A DNA stretch of 64,000 nt from Flaveria trinervia (taxonomy: Eukaryota; Streptophyta; Magnoliopsida; Asterales; Asteraceae): NCBI GenBank assembly GCA_025506515.1, contig CM046452.1, positions 73,753,115-73,817,114 of the forward strand, given 5' to 3'. Every line of letters begins with the position of its first letter. Positions within the stretch are counted from its first letter, which is position 1. A program made the translations under genes and the position numbers. Positions 22,967 through 34,300 of the stretch are shown here, in pieces. The notes beneath the pieces are model-generated. The model was given only the letters and a program-made list of their open reading frames with translations. It was not told where the DNA came from and searched no databases.

Positions 22967-25683
22967 TGTCACACCCTCAAAATCCACTTGCGGAGTTTTA
23001 CCGCGAGGCGTGTGAACAAACCAGGATCACAGTCAATAGTTACTCAGAACGACTCTATATGCCATAACATAACAAAATCAACCAAAATACCAACGTTAAT
23101 TAATGCGGAAGCGTTTTTGAAAACAACCCAAGTCTATAAAGTATAACTTATGGCAAAACAAGTGCCAAACCAAAAGTAAACCATAATTGTTAAAATGTCA
23201 CATTGTCTTGAAGCATAATGTCTTAAATGAAGTGAACCGTGCAGTGCTCCTATGGCAAGCAAGTTAAGGACCTGAGAAAAGCATACTAAAATGTCAACAC
23301 ATAGGTTGGTGAGTTCAAGAGTTGAGTTCAATAAACATGTAAACAGTTGCGATAAATATAAGCAGTGTATGGTAATAGATAGCTAGTCTATTATCAACAT
23401 ATTAATACATAGTGATTTTGCAATTGAAGCTGACTGTGATAGTTGTTGCCTCCTGTCACGACTTACCATGTCGTGACAATGATCAATAGGACAAATTGCA
23501 CCCGGTTGACCTCGAGTCACACAGGTGGGGCTCGTCAGACCCAGTAGTACTACCCAGTTTCCCCGCTATTAAATATTAACAATTCAAAAGTGTGAGGACT
23601 TTTCTCATGGTAAACAGCACTATATTAATATTTTACACAACTTAAATATAAAAGCGTTCGTATAAATACCAGTATGCTATCTCCCCCAAAAGAGATTAAG
23701 TAAGAGTGGGGCATGAACTCACCTGATGTATGCAAAGGTACTTAGGGTTTATTTTGAGAAACGAGAGGATAGCCAACCTTCACAGGTTACCTAGATCATG
23801 TGAGTACATAAGTACGTGTAAATAAAAGACATGTGAAACCCTAATCATACCAAAATCAAAGACTCAAGCTTCCAGACAAATAGACACGTTTGACCTAGTT
23901 GACCCGTTTGACCCGTTGGTGACATTATGAGTTATAATTCAATAAAGCCAATGAACACATACAACATACATGATAAGCATTCAAACAGTATCATACATAT
24001 GCTATATCAACCCGGTGTATCACCTAGAGATCATATACAATCAACTACTATACAAGTCATGCGAATCTAGCACATTAACATAACCATTAGCTACAAAACA
24101 ACTAACATGTCATACAAGGTTCAACCATTCATCACATGCCATGTGAAGCCACTCACGACTTCACATCCTAAACCCTGCCAATCCCACTAAGTAGGGGCCT
24201 CAGATCCGCACGCGTGTATAATGATCACAACCAAATTCTTTAAGCATATACATTGCATTCACAACATCACAACAATCAATTACCAGACCCAAGCATGATG
24301 TCCTACTACTACACAATACCCAAACCATACATGATTACCAATCCAATTATCACCCATGATCATCCAAACATGCCATACAACTAATTTAACACGTTCTATT
24401 ACACTAGGATCCATCCTTGAACATATTAGCAAGTTCCTATCATCTCAAACATGATCACAACATCATACTTCAACATTTACACAAATAAGTTTCCCTTTTG
24501 GGAAAGAACATCCCAAATCTATCAAACATCCAAGCATACATGAATTCATCAATAATATACCAATTCAAGCTCATACTAACATCTAAGCATGATCAACAAC
24601 ACTAAACACCTCAATCCAACAATCTTCATAAACAAAAGTTTCTACTTTTGGCAAGCTATGATCAACATCATCAAATTAAAGATTTCTAGCATTCATAATA
24701 CCAATCTAGCATCTAATTATCATCATGAACACACCATAACATCATCATCCATAATTCAACATTTCATGCAAATAAAGTTACTATTCTTAGTAACCTATGA
24801 ACAATGCATCCAAATCCCAACTTTCTTGCATAATCAACGTATTCTAACATTCATACAACCCAATTATCATCAAACATTCATCAAACACCATCATTCATCC
24901 ATAATCATACAATTTACGAATTAGGGTTTGCTCAAAACCAATTTCATGATCAATCCACTAAAAACATGTAATTCACCCATGATCGACGTTAACTAACATG
25001 TTCAACCTAACTAACATATAACATCATCAAACAACAACCAATTCGACTAATGAGGGTCAATTCCGAATTAGGTTCGGCCATAATGAACACACTTCACAAA
25101 AACTCGCAAAAACTAACCTTTAAACTTGTAATTGCTTGAAATTGATGATTCCTAAGCGTTGTATAACTTGTAATCGAATCAATTGATGTTTCCTTGCTTG
25201 TTCTTGGCTGATTTCGCAAAGGGAGAGGTGTGGGATGGGAGATCGCGGCCGATGGGTGGGGAATTAGGGTTTGGGTTTGTTTTATTAATTTTAATTTACA
25301 TATTTACCCTTTAAACCCTTGTGTTTTGGTATTTTATAAAAACTAAGCTTTAAACTCTTTGTAAAGTGTTTTTAACTTCATAATATAAAGATATAAACTT
25401 ATGAAACATTATATATCTTATCTTTATAAAAACACAAGACATACGAATAAATAGACACGTTTCCGCGTTACGCGATAAATTCTTTAATTAACCGTTTATA
25501 AATGTGTAAACACATAAACATAACCCAATACTCACATAATCACTTAGATTAACATCAAATTAACATTATTCATTATTATTAGGTCACCAACGTTCAACGA
25601 CAACTAGTGTGTGCTCACGACAGTGTTTACAAGACTTAACGGAACTAACGGAGTTTGGTAACGGAAATTTACCGGATGTCACA
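22967..25683 (-). repeat. LTR B of the minus-strand gypsy (2717 bp)
   Basis: On the plus strand it runs TGTCACACCC to GGATGTCACA and is a near copy of LTR A. It is the 5' LTR of the complete internal region. To its right the outer gypsy LTR resumes at 25684. Confidence 0.92.
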
Positions 25684-26204
25684 GTTGTGATTGTTAATGA
25701 GGTGAGAGACCATGTTGTCGCAACAGACTCGAAAGGACGAACGTATAAAATGGATGAAGTTAACGAATGTAATGGAAGATAATAATGATATATCTGTATG
25801 TACGTATGATGTATGATCACGATTGAATGAAAAGTACAGTTTGATTTTGAAAGAAAGTAAAGAACAGTTTTAACGATTGAAATGTATGTTATTATAAACT
25901 AGAACTCACTCAGCGACGCTGACTTTTATACGTTTTCAGTTGGCAGGTAAACGTTGCTGAGGATGGCACGAGACAGCTACTCAGCTCTTTTGGATGGCAT
26001 TCTTTTGTTAATGTTTTTGCATTGTAATGCGAACGAATGATGTTTTGAAATGAACGCTTGTATTAACTTGCAAAAGCATTTGTAATGATATGAAAAGTTA
26101 AATTTTTATGTTTCCGCTGCAATGTTTTCATAAGGCAAATATAAATATATGTTTTATGTGTGATGAGGATCCAACTGTAAGCGTCCCGGGAACGGGGCCT
26201 TACA
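25684..26204 (+). repeat. 3' LTR of the outer gypsy, final part
   Basis: It resumes with GTGAGAGACCATGTTGTCGC, matching solo LTR text near 54420-54460. It contains the conserved block AGAACTCACTCAGC (from about 25902) and TTGGCAGGTAA, and ends with the terminal hairpin and TTACA at 26204. The next base belongs to minus-strand copia pol. Confidence 0.88.
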
Positions 26205-26369
26205 TATGGGTGTCTTATCAATCTTACAATCAGTCATGTTGAACCTCTTGAGTATGTCTTGAACATACTTTGACTCACTAATGAAGATGCCATCTTCAAC
26301 TTGCTTCACTTGAATTCCCAGTAAGAAGTTGAGTTTCCCTATGTCACTCATTTCAAATCTGTCCTTCAT
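26205..26369 (-). pseudogene. pol: copia RT fragment left of the solo LTR
   Basis: The minus strand reads MKDRFEMSDIGKLNFLLGIQ, then ISESKYVQDILKRFNMTDCK, the end of copia RT. It continues the frame of 29637 and beyond once the inserted LTR is removed, and is cut by the outer gypsy LTR at 26204. Confidence 0.9.
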
Positions 26370-29300
26370 CAGTGTAACATCTGCCCATTTTGAAAATGTA
26401 GACCCGAACCCGTTCTGTGGTCTTATAAATCAAGCACATTATTCAAACTATTTCTTTCATTTTGGTGATTTTTAAAACATAAATGTGTTATTTAACTAAT
26501 TTTATGAAATTGGTGATTTAAATTCACATTTAATCTTCTATTTAATAAGTTTATAAACTTATATGGTTTTATATAAAAGTTTTGAAATTCTAACTATTAT
26601 ATAAAAATAATAATTATATTCCAAAATTCTACAAAAGTTTATAAGTTTATATTAAAATATGAGATTTATAAAGATAAATCAATGTATCAAGATTATTATT
26701 TTTCACCACCTTAATAATTTAATAATTAATAAGATTTATAATTTATATAACGTTTAATAAATAAATAAATTGACTAATCATTTAAAAATTTAGGCTTTAT
26801 AAAGTAAAAGGTTGGAAATGTAATTATTAAAACTTTGTTTTAAAAGTTTTGGCATAAAATAATAACAGTATGAAATCTGAGGGGCTGAATCTGTAACTTA
26901 ATTAAAATAACCCAAACCATCGCCCCATCCCCGTATTTCCGGCGTCGAGCCCGGCCACCCTCTGGCCAAATTCCGGCGAGGGTAAAAATACCCAACAAAC
27001 GCCCGATTCGGCCAATTAAACCAATTTCTTCGAACATGAACCGGAATCGAACGCATAACCGCTCGTTAAAGGGATTGAAATGATGGTTCGTTTTGAAACC
27101 TCATGAAACTGAAGCATAGCAATCAAATTCACCTGAAATCCGTTGATTTGAACAGTTTGATCGATTAGAAACGTATGTTTAATTATTACAAAACTAAATC
27201 TGTTGTTAATTTGAGTTTAACAACCAATTAATCATCAAAACATAACTGAAACAATCGAACCAAAGGCGAGACCCATTCGGTACTTTAACGTACCAATTGA
27301 ACCCATTAAGCAGAGGGGAAAGCTTTCTTTAGACCCCTTTTAACTCTCTACAACATCAATTTCATTTGAAACACACCGGCACCCGTGTTCGATCATCATC
27401 ATCTTCTTCGACCTACAACTTAGTTGAAAGCCATCTTCTACGTTGTTTACATCAAAATTGATTGAGGGATTTCATTTATCATCACCATCCGAACCTTCCT
27501 ACAAGATTAATTCGATTATCAACAACGATTGAATCTCGAACCAACTATACCTTAGTCGCGGCTATTCATCGTGTGCTCTAATCCTCATCTTTAATCGAAA
27601 CAGGTAATTGAACCCACTTAGACATTCAGTTTTACATGGGGATCAAAAGCCCCATGATAATCAACATTAACAATAACGGATTGGGGTTCAATTTGGGACA
27701 ATTCCATTCTAGGGTTCTTGAATAATTTGGGGTTTTCTTTAATTAATAGATTTATAAAATTACTTGGAATCTTAAGTAGATATGGACTATTTCCCAACTG
27801 GTAACTCGTGACCCAATAGGCAAGAGGTCCCGGGTTCGAACCGGGCCTCTGCCATTTTTGTTCTATTTAGTTTTTTTATAATTTATAATTCAGAAAAACT
27901 AATATTATATTAATAAATCACAATAAATTATAAAATTCCATTCTAGGGTTCTTGAATATTATAAATTTATAAAATTAATATATTATAATTCAATTTGGGA
28001 CAATTCCATTCTAGGGTTCTTGAATAATTTGGGGTTTTCTTTAATTAATAGATTTATAAAATTACTTGGAATCTTAAGTAGATATGGACTATTGCCCAAC
28101 TGGTAACTCGTGACCCAATAGGCAAGAGGTCCCGGGTTCGAATCGGACCTCTGCCATTTTTGTTCTATATAGTTTTTTTATAATTTATAATTCAGAAAAA
28201 TTAATATTATATTAATAAATCACAATAAAAATTATTTTGTTAATTAAATTATTTCAGAAAATATCAAGTTAATTTTTAAAGGTTTTAACACTTACAATTC
28301 TTAGATTTAATTAATATTTTTTTAAGAATAAAAAGTTATAAAAAAATATTACTAAGTCATTTATGTTATAAATATATATAGTTCAATGATTATTTAAATA
28401 ATTAATTATGCAAATAATTATTTAGATGATTATTTAAATAATTAGTTATTCAATAATTTATTTAACCATTAAATCATAATAGTTAATAAATTTATTCGTT
28501 AACTTTTTTACTTTATTCTTATTTTTTTAGGCTTTTGTATTATAAAACCTTTATGATAAATCATTTTAAAAGCCCAAAACTTTATAAAATCATATTAAAT
28601 AATTTTAACATCATTTAAATAAGTATTTAATTAATTCTCTTATTCAAGTTTTAATTAATGAATTGTTAAATTAATTACTTCTTTTCATATATTATACCTA
28701 ATTCCTATTAGATCAATAACTTAAATTGTTGAGACATTTTTTTCAATTAAACTTAAACTTAATTGAATTATATTATCTTTATTAAATCAAAAATGATTCA
28801 TTATTTTACTTAATTATTTAAACCACCAAATTCCAATTGAAACCCTAGTTCACGTCTCATTGTTAATCTTATTATCGAACTTAATCTTGGAGTCGATACG
28901 TTTAGGTAACTTGTAAAAGAAATCATTGGAGCCTCGTTTAAATTCTTATCATCATCGTATATATATCATGTGAGTATTTCTATACCACTTTTTCATATTT
29001 TTCACACTTTAGGGTGAAACATGTTACTTTATAACCATTGCACTTGTAAACGTTTGATTCTTGTAAACTTATGGCAGTTTACTTGTGTGTTGTGGTTAGT
29101 TGAACTTTGTAGCTACCATGTAATGTCAAATATGTACAATCATTAACTATTGCTAGCCTGGCGACGTCATAGATCTATGGGCCTGACAAGCCTACTTGGT
29201 TGATCCAAATACACTTAGCTAATCGTATATACTTGTAAACGTTTAAGACTTGTAAAACTTTGTCAAGGCTTGATTGTGCATTCTGTCTTACATCCCTAGT

Positions 29301-29636
29301 TACTTTGTTCTCTAACTTACAAAATGAATTGCTATCTTTTATATACTTATGTATTGAAACTATGGAAATCTCACCAACTTTATAGTTGACCCTTTATTTT
29401 TAACATGTTTCAGGTTTACTACTTGTGGATTCTCTTCGCGCTCATATAAGACTTGGACCTAGTTTAACTTAACATGTTATTTCTTTGTTTGAAGCTTTTA
29501 TATTGTATGAACTTATTTGTCTTGTTAATAAATAATGATATTTAATAATATTTCAACTTAATTAGTTCCATGTGCTATGAACAATCGTCTCCCATTCGTC
29601 CGCCCCAATGATTCCGTCGTCGGTTGGGGTGTGACA
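26370..29636 (-). mobile_element. solo LTR (3267 bp) with TSD ATCAG
   Basis: It is bounded by TGTAACATCT and GGGGTGTGACA and flanked by ATCAG at 26365-26369 and 29637-29641. The flanks join copia pol in frame. There is no internal coding sequence, PBS or polypurine tract, so it is a solo LTR or an LTR-like non-autonomous element, probably of gypsy type. Its orientation is uncertain. It is AT-rich and includes a 302-bp tandem duplication (27689-28228) carrying a tRNA T-arm-like hairpin. Confidence 0.8.
27689..28228. repeat. 302-bp tandem duplication containing a tRNA T-arm-like hairpin
   Basis: Two near-identical copies start at 27689 and 27991. Each holds AACTGGTAACTCGTGACCCA, then GGCAAGAGG and CCCGG-GTTCGAA-CCGGG followed by CCTCTGCC (27820-27853, 28122-28155). 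The hairpin has a 5-bp stem and a 7-base GTTCGAA loop like a tRNA T-arm and RNA polymerase III B box. In copy 2 the 3' strand has changed to ATCGGACC. No full tRNA cloverleaf can be drawn. Confidence 0.75.
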
Positions 29637-31771
29637 ATCAGTTTCTCAAAGTCTTTGCAGAGCTTTGGATTAGTTGAACCGAAGATGATATCATCCACAT
29701 ATACTTGAACTAGCAATATGTCATTTCCTTGTCCTTTGATGAAGAGAGTTCCATCTATAGTACCTCTCTTGTATCCATGTTTGCAAAGTAACTCAGATAG
29801 TATCTTATACCACTTCTTGGGTGCCTGATGGAGCCCATAAAGAGCTTTGTCAAGCTTGCAGACATAATCAGGATGATCAGGATCTACAAAACTAGGTGGT
29901 TGTTTGACATACACCTCCTCATCAATCATTCCATAAAGAAAAGCACACTTCACATCAAGTTGAAAGACCTTGAAGTTCTTGGATGCAGCAAATGCCAAGA
30001 ATATCCTAACAGCTTCCAGTCTTGCTACATAAGCAAAGACATCAGTGTAGTCAATCCCTTCTTCTTATGTGTACCCTTGAACAACTAGTCTAGCTTTGTT
30101 CTTGATGATAATTCCTCTATCATCCTTCTTGTTCCTAAACACCCATTTGGTTCCAATGGTAGTCTTCCCATGAGGAAGAGGACAAAGGTTCCAAACTTTC
30201 TCCCTTTTGAATTGAAGCACCTCTTGTTGCATAGCTTCAACCCAACTACCATACTTCAGAGCCTCATCAACTTTCTTTGGCTCTATCTGGGATAAGAAAC
30301 AAGAGTGAAGACAAACATTTGCTTCATGGGTTTGTCCTCTTGTTCTTACCCCTGTGACAACATCTCCAATGATGTTTGCGGTGGGGTGGGACTTGTGGAT
30401 CCTTAGCTGAGGGATCATAGCAAGTTGCTGAGAAAGATCTAAATTAGAGAAATTTAGCTCTGGCATAGAAGTTTCACTCACCACATCAGCACACTTATCA
30501 AGAGAGACTTGATCCAAGGAGTGTGTGACATCATTGATGTTATAATCTATAGAGTGGTTATCAGCATCAAGAAAGTCTTGATCACTTTCACCACTACCAT
30601 CATTGTCTTCTGGAATTGAAGCATCCTTATCTGGTTGTGGAGCCTCTGAGCTAGAATTTGAAGGCACACCAGATGTATCAGCTGAGTTTGTCATTGTGGT
30701 GCTGATATAAACCTCATTTGCAGAAGTAGTTCCAACTTCAGCTGAAGATGTATTACTTGAAGGTCTTCTCAGCTTAAATCTTGGATCATGATTACCCGTA
30801 TTTTGATTTTCTGCAAATCCTGAAACAGTCTCACAAGATTTGTTAAAACATTGGTAACTAAATCAAGATCAAAGAGCCAATCAGGACCAGAACCAGCCAC
30901 ACAAGGTGTGTGTTCATTGAAATTCACATTGATTGACTCCTCAACAATTCTAGTTCTGAGATTGTATACTCTGTAAGCCTTAGCTTGGGAAGAGTATCCA
31001 ATGAAGTGTCCATCATTTGATTTTTCAGCAAATTTGGCAATTTGATCCTTGGTATTCAAGATGGTGCAAGGACATCCAAATAACCTGAGAAAACCAATGA
31101 AAGGTTTTCTCTTATGCCAAAGTTCATAAGGAGTCTTGCCATGAGTCTTAACTACTAAAACTCTGTTATGCACATAGCAGGCAGTGTTGACTGCCTCTGC
31201 CCAGAAGGTGCTGGGCAGCTTAGAGTTACACAACATGGTTCTTGCAACTTCAATCAGTGTCCTGTTTCTCCTCTCAGCAACACCATTCTGCTAAGGAGTC
31301 CTTGGAGCACTGTATTGTCTTGAAATACCTTTTTCATAACAGAATACATCAAGGATTTGCTTCTTGAATTCAGTTCCTGATCAGATCTTATGATTTTGAC
31401 CTTGTGATCAGATTGATTCTCAATCTTCAAGATGAAACTCTTCAGAATCTCAGGAGTCTCATACTTAGTTCTAAGGAAGAAGACCCAAATTAATATTGTA
31501 AAGTCATCTGTGATCACTAAACAGTAAGAGGTCCTTCCTAAACTCATTACACTGGTGAGGCCAAAGATATCCATATGTAACAAATGTAGGGAAGTAGTGA
31601 TGGAGTTCCTTTCCTTAGGCTTATGAGATACCTTATGTTGCTTCCCTTTCAGGAATGCAACACAGTGGTCATCACTTGTAAACTCTTTCTTTGGCATTCC
31701 AGTTACCAAATCATTCTTAATAAGTTTATTCATGATTTTCAAGTTTACATGGCACATTCTTTTATGCCATA
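29637..31771 (-). pseudogene. pol: copia integrase and RT (5' part) remnant
   Basis: From right to left on the minus strand: integrase core (KRMCHVNLKIMNKLIKNDLV, LLHMDIFGLTSVMSLG, YCLVITDDF, near 31750-31480) and the integrase tail (ELWHKRKPFIGFLRLFGCPC near 31100, DGHFIGYSSQAKAYRVYN). A Ser/Asp-rich linker follows (30450-30690), then RT (GTKWVFRNKKDDRG, NKARLVVQGY near 30070) and DVKCAFLYG near 29945. The catalytic YVDDI is at 29687-29701. Stops or frameshifts occur near 31250, 30770 and 30065. The integrase start is cut by the LINE. Confidence 0.9.
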
Positions 31772-33038
31772 TCAAAATAATAATGGATATGTATGAAAGG
31801 GGCAAAAGCGTGTGTGCGAGCACCAGTCGGAGACATAGACTTTTTCCCGGTGGAAGTGGGACTACACCAAGGATCGGCATTGAGCCCATTTCTCTTCACA
31901 ATAGTGTTGGATGAGATGACTAAGTCTATACAAGAGCCAGTATCATGGTGCATGTTGTTTGTGGATGGTATTGTCTAATATCAGAATCTAAAACGATGCT
32001 TAATGAGAGGCTAGAACAGTGGAGAGCCGCACTAGAGAGTAGAGGCTTAAGGATAAGTCGCTCTAAGATGGAATACGTGCATTGTAACTTTAGTGGGGGG
32101 ATGAAGAGGACACCCAGATAAGTATCCAGGGTATGACTGTACCACAGACATCTAGGTTCAAATACCTGGGCTCGTACGTATAAGAGGACGGAGAGATACA
32201 CAATGATGTAGCTCACGGTGTGCAGTCAGGATGGTGCAAATGGAGAGCAACATCAGGGATCCTATGTGATAAGAGGTTCCCAGCAAAACTAAAGGGAAAA
32301 CTATACAGAGTGGCAGTACGTCCAACTATGTTATACGAAACAGACTGTTGGGCCATAAAGAAATCGCATCAAAGACAAATCGAGGTCGCGGAAATGCGAA
32401 TGCTGAGGTGGATGTGTGGCCACACAAGATTGGATCGAATAAGAAACGACGTGTTTCGATAGAGGCTAGAGGTGGCGGGTATCACACATAAAATCCGAGA
32501 GGGAAGATTAAGATGGTTTGGGCATGTAAAGCGAAGGCCGATGGTAGCACCAGTTAGAGCAGTAGAGAACATCAACATAGAGGGTAGGAGGAGTAGAGGT
32601 AGACCTAGGTTGACTTGGGACGAGGTAATTAGGCGAGATATGGTAGACTTGCACCTCTCTGAGCACATGATCAAGGATAGGAGTGCGTGGAGTCGTAGAA
32701 TTAAAATTAAGGACTTTTAACTGGATCTATGGGTAGGAAGGGTAGTCGTAGACTTAGTTGCGGGACCCCTGTTTTCTTCAATCTGCCCTTTCGCGTGTTT
32801 CTTGACGATTATTTGTTGTACTCAATTTCTCACCTTTTATGTGATCTATACCTGTGTGTTGTATGCCGTATATTATAATTGCTATGGTTATTGTTTTCCT
32901 TTCTGAGTCGGGGGTCTCTTCGGAAGTGATCTCTCTATCTCCCAAGATAGAGGAAAGACTCGCCACCAACTACCCCTCCCAGACCCTACTCTTGAGTGGG
33001 ATTTACTAGGTATGTTTATTTGTTTGTTTGTTTATTCA
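31772..33038 (+). mobile_element. 5'-truncated LINE (RTE-like) with 11-bp TSD
   Basis: The direct repeat TTTATGCCATA flanks it at 31761-31771 and 33039-33049, and copia integrase resumes on both sides. It carries the C-terminal half of a non-LTR reverse transcriptase and a short 3' UTR ending in TTTG repeats (33015-33034). Truncation at the 5' end is typical of target-primed reverse transcription. Confidence 0.88.
31790..32720 (+). pseudogene. LINE reverse transcriptase, C-terminal part
   Basis: Segments in order: VRAPVGDIDFFPVEVGLHQG then SALSPFLFTIVLDEMTKSIQ (near 31810-31930), then a damaged catalytic region around MLFVDGIV where the YADD-type motif is changed (31950-31975). Next come RLEQWRAALESRGLRISRSK, KLKGKLYRVAVRPTMLYETD and AEMRMLRWMCGHTRLDRIRN (near 32390-32450), then REGRLRWFGHVKRRP and RGRPRLTWDEVIRRDMVDLH. 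It ends at the stop after IKIKDF at 32720. Frames break near 31976 and 32460. This is the RT and thumb-like region of plant RTE/LINE proteins. Confidence 0.85.
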
Positions 33039-33049
33039 TTTATGCCATA

Positions 33050-34300
33050 GGAAAGACTCATCACTATTGGCTTTAGACAGAAAGCATGAAACTTCTCCAG
33101 AGGGAGATGTTTCTTGCAAATCCATCTTGTACATGTTCCCTTTCCTGGGGGCTCTAAGCAGAATATGCTCATGAGGAATGAACACCCCGGGCTTGAGAAA
33201 AATTCACTCATGCTCAGTAAAGAGCATGTTATGACTCTAATCACAAAATTGGGATACACTCAGAAGATTGTACCAAAGCTCCTTGACAAAGTTTACCTTT
33301 TCAATACTGAGCTTACCATTTGTGACCTTGCCCCTTCCAAAAATGTAACCACCTTCATCTCCTCCAAAAGCAACTGGCCCTCCGTCAATCCTTTCAAAGT
33401 TCTGGAGTAGTGACCTATTGCCTGTCATATGCCTGGAACAGCCACTGTCAATGATCCAGACATTTTTGTTTGTCTTGAGTTGTCCCTGTATAAAGAAAGT
33501 GATTAGTTACATTTGGAAACCCAAGCCTTACTTGTCTTGGGCTCACTAAGAGAAACAGAAGGTAATACAACAGTAATAGATCCTATAGTAGTGCTTGGAG
33601 GATCTTGAGCTGTTGTTGATGTAGAACTTCCAGTCACTTGGTCTTCCTTTGACTTCCACACCACCTTTGGAAGTTTGGACTTGACCTTCAACACTTCGGA
33701 AGCTTTTGAGGCTTCGAAAGTTTTGATGACTAGACCTTCAGAAGATTCTATAGACACTGCAGCAGACTTCAGTGCTTCAAAAGCATTCCTTCCTTCCGAG
33801 ACCAAATTTTCTTTCGATGGCAATTTTCCACATGACTTCCTCTTAGTTTTGGAGCTTCCGAAGGAAACTGATTTTTTTTCCGAAGCTTGAATCTTCTTGG
33901 AACTCTTGGAAGTCCTTGTCTTGGTCATATGAAGAGTACCTTTAGGATTGTATGGACAATCCTTAGCTAGATGAGAAGTACTTTCACACATGACACACTC
34001 TATTTTCTTCTTCACAAGAGGCTTCTACTGAGAACAAGACTGGCTTTGATCACATCCCTTCTCCACCTTCATCTTTGCAGATGCTGAGACAGTCCTTTTA
34101 GGTTGAGGACTGTTCTTGGAGTTGGATGGTCCAGGTTGTGTAGGAGTGGTACACAACAGATCAGCCTTCTTCTTGGTACTGAGATGATTTGAACATGAAC
34201 CCAAACTCTTAGCAAAAGAGTTTAGTTTGATGTCTTCAGTCTTCACTACTTTAACCCTATAGAGATAAAAACTTGTTTATGCTTGGATTCAAAAGTAGTC
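33050..34300 (-). pseudogene. gag-pol: copia gag C-terminus, zinc knuckle and protease/pre-integrase region
   Basis: The minus strand from right to left shows a Lys/Ser-rich segment (34025-34246), then the zinc knuckle CVMCESTSHLAKDC (about 33965-34010). A Ser-rich region with many Glu-Ala-Ser repeats follows. Then the pre-integrase segment reads MTGNRSLLQNFERIDGGPVA, VTNGKLSIEKVNFVKELWYN and LLSVSQFC (33237-33428). A frameshift follows, then the rest up to the LINE. The aspartic protease active site is not obvious to me. Confidence 0.8.

Larger units (their letters stand above)
12652..25683 (-). mobile_element. tandem Ty3/gypsy element (LTR - internal - LTR - partial internal), minus strand
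   Basis: Read on the minus strand the order is: LTR 25683-22967, PBS, coiled-coil ORF, gag, pol, polypurine tract, LTR 17059-14348, PBS, coiled-coil ORF, then gag broken off at 12652. The two LTRs are about 2.71 kb and nearly identical. The partial internal at 12652-14347 matches 21229-22966 closely. This is the layout of a tandem two-unit element whose third LTR has been lost. It sits in the 3' LTR of the outer gypsy. Confidence 0.88.
7420..26204 (+). mobile_element. Ty3/gypsy retrotransposon (chromovirus-like), interrupted by two later elements
   Basis: Gag, protease, RT, RNase H and integrase follow in gypsy order (7430-11488). A polypurine tract and a 3' LTR starting at 11527 come next. 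The LTR is split: its first part ends near 12651, and its last 521 bases are at 25684-26204, after a 13-kb reverse-strand gypsy. The LTR ends in TTACA at 26204, and minus-strand copia coding sequence starts at once, so this element inserted into the copia RT/RNase H region. The 5' LTR and the start of gag lie left of the window, beyond the plus-strand copia insertion. Confidence 0.85.

Noticed and set aside
27820..27853. Possible tRNA gene
   Set aside because: Only the T-arm and B box fit. The acceptor, D and anticodon arms cannot be formed.
31732..31978. Several short ORFs spanning the copia/LINE junction
   Set aside because: Frames overlapping the LINE RT in other phases; only the RT frame carries conserved motifs.
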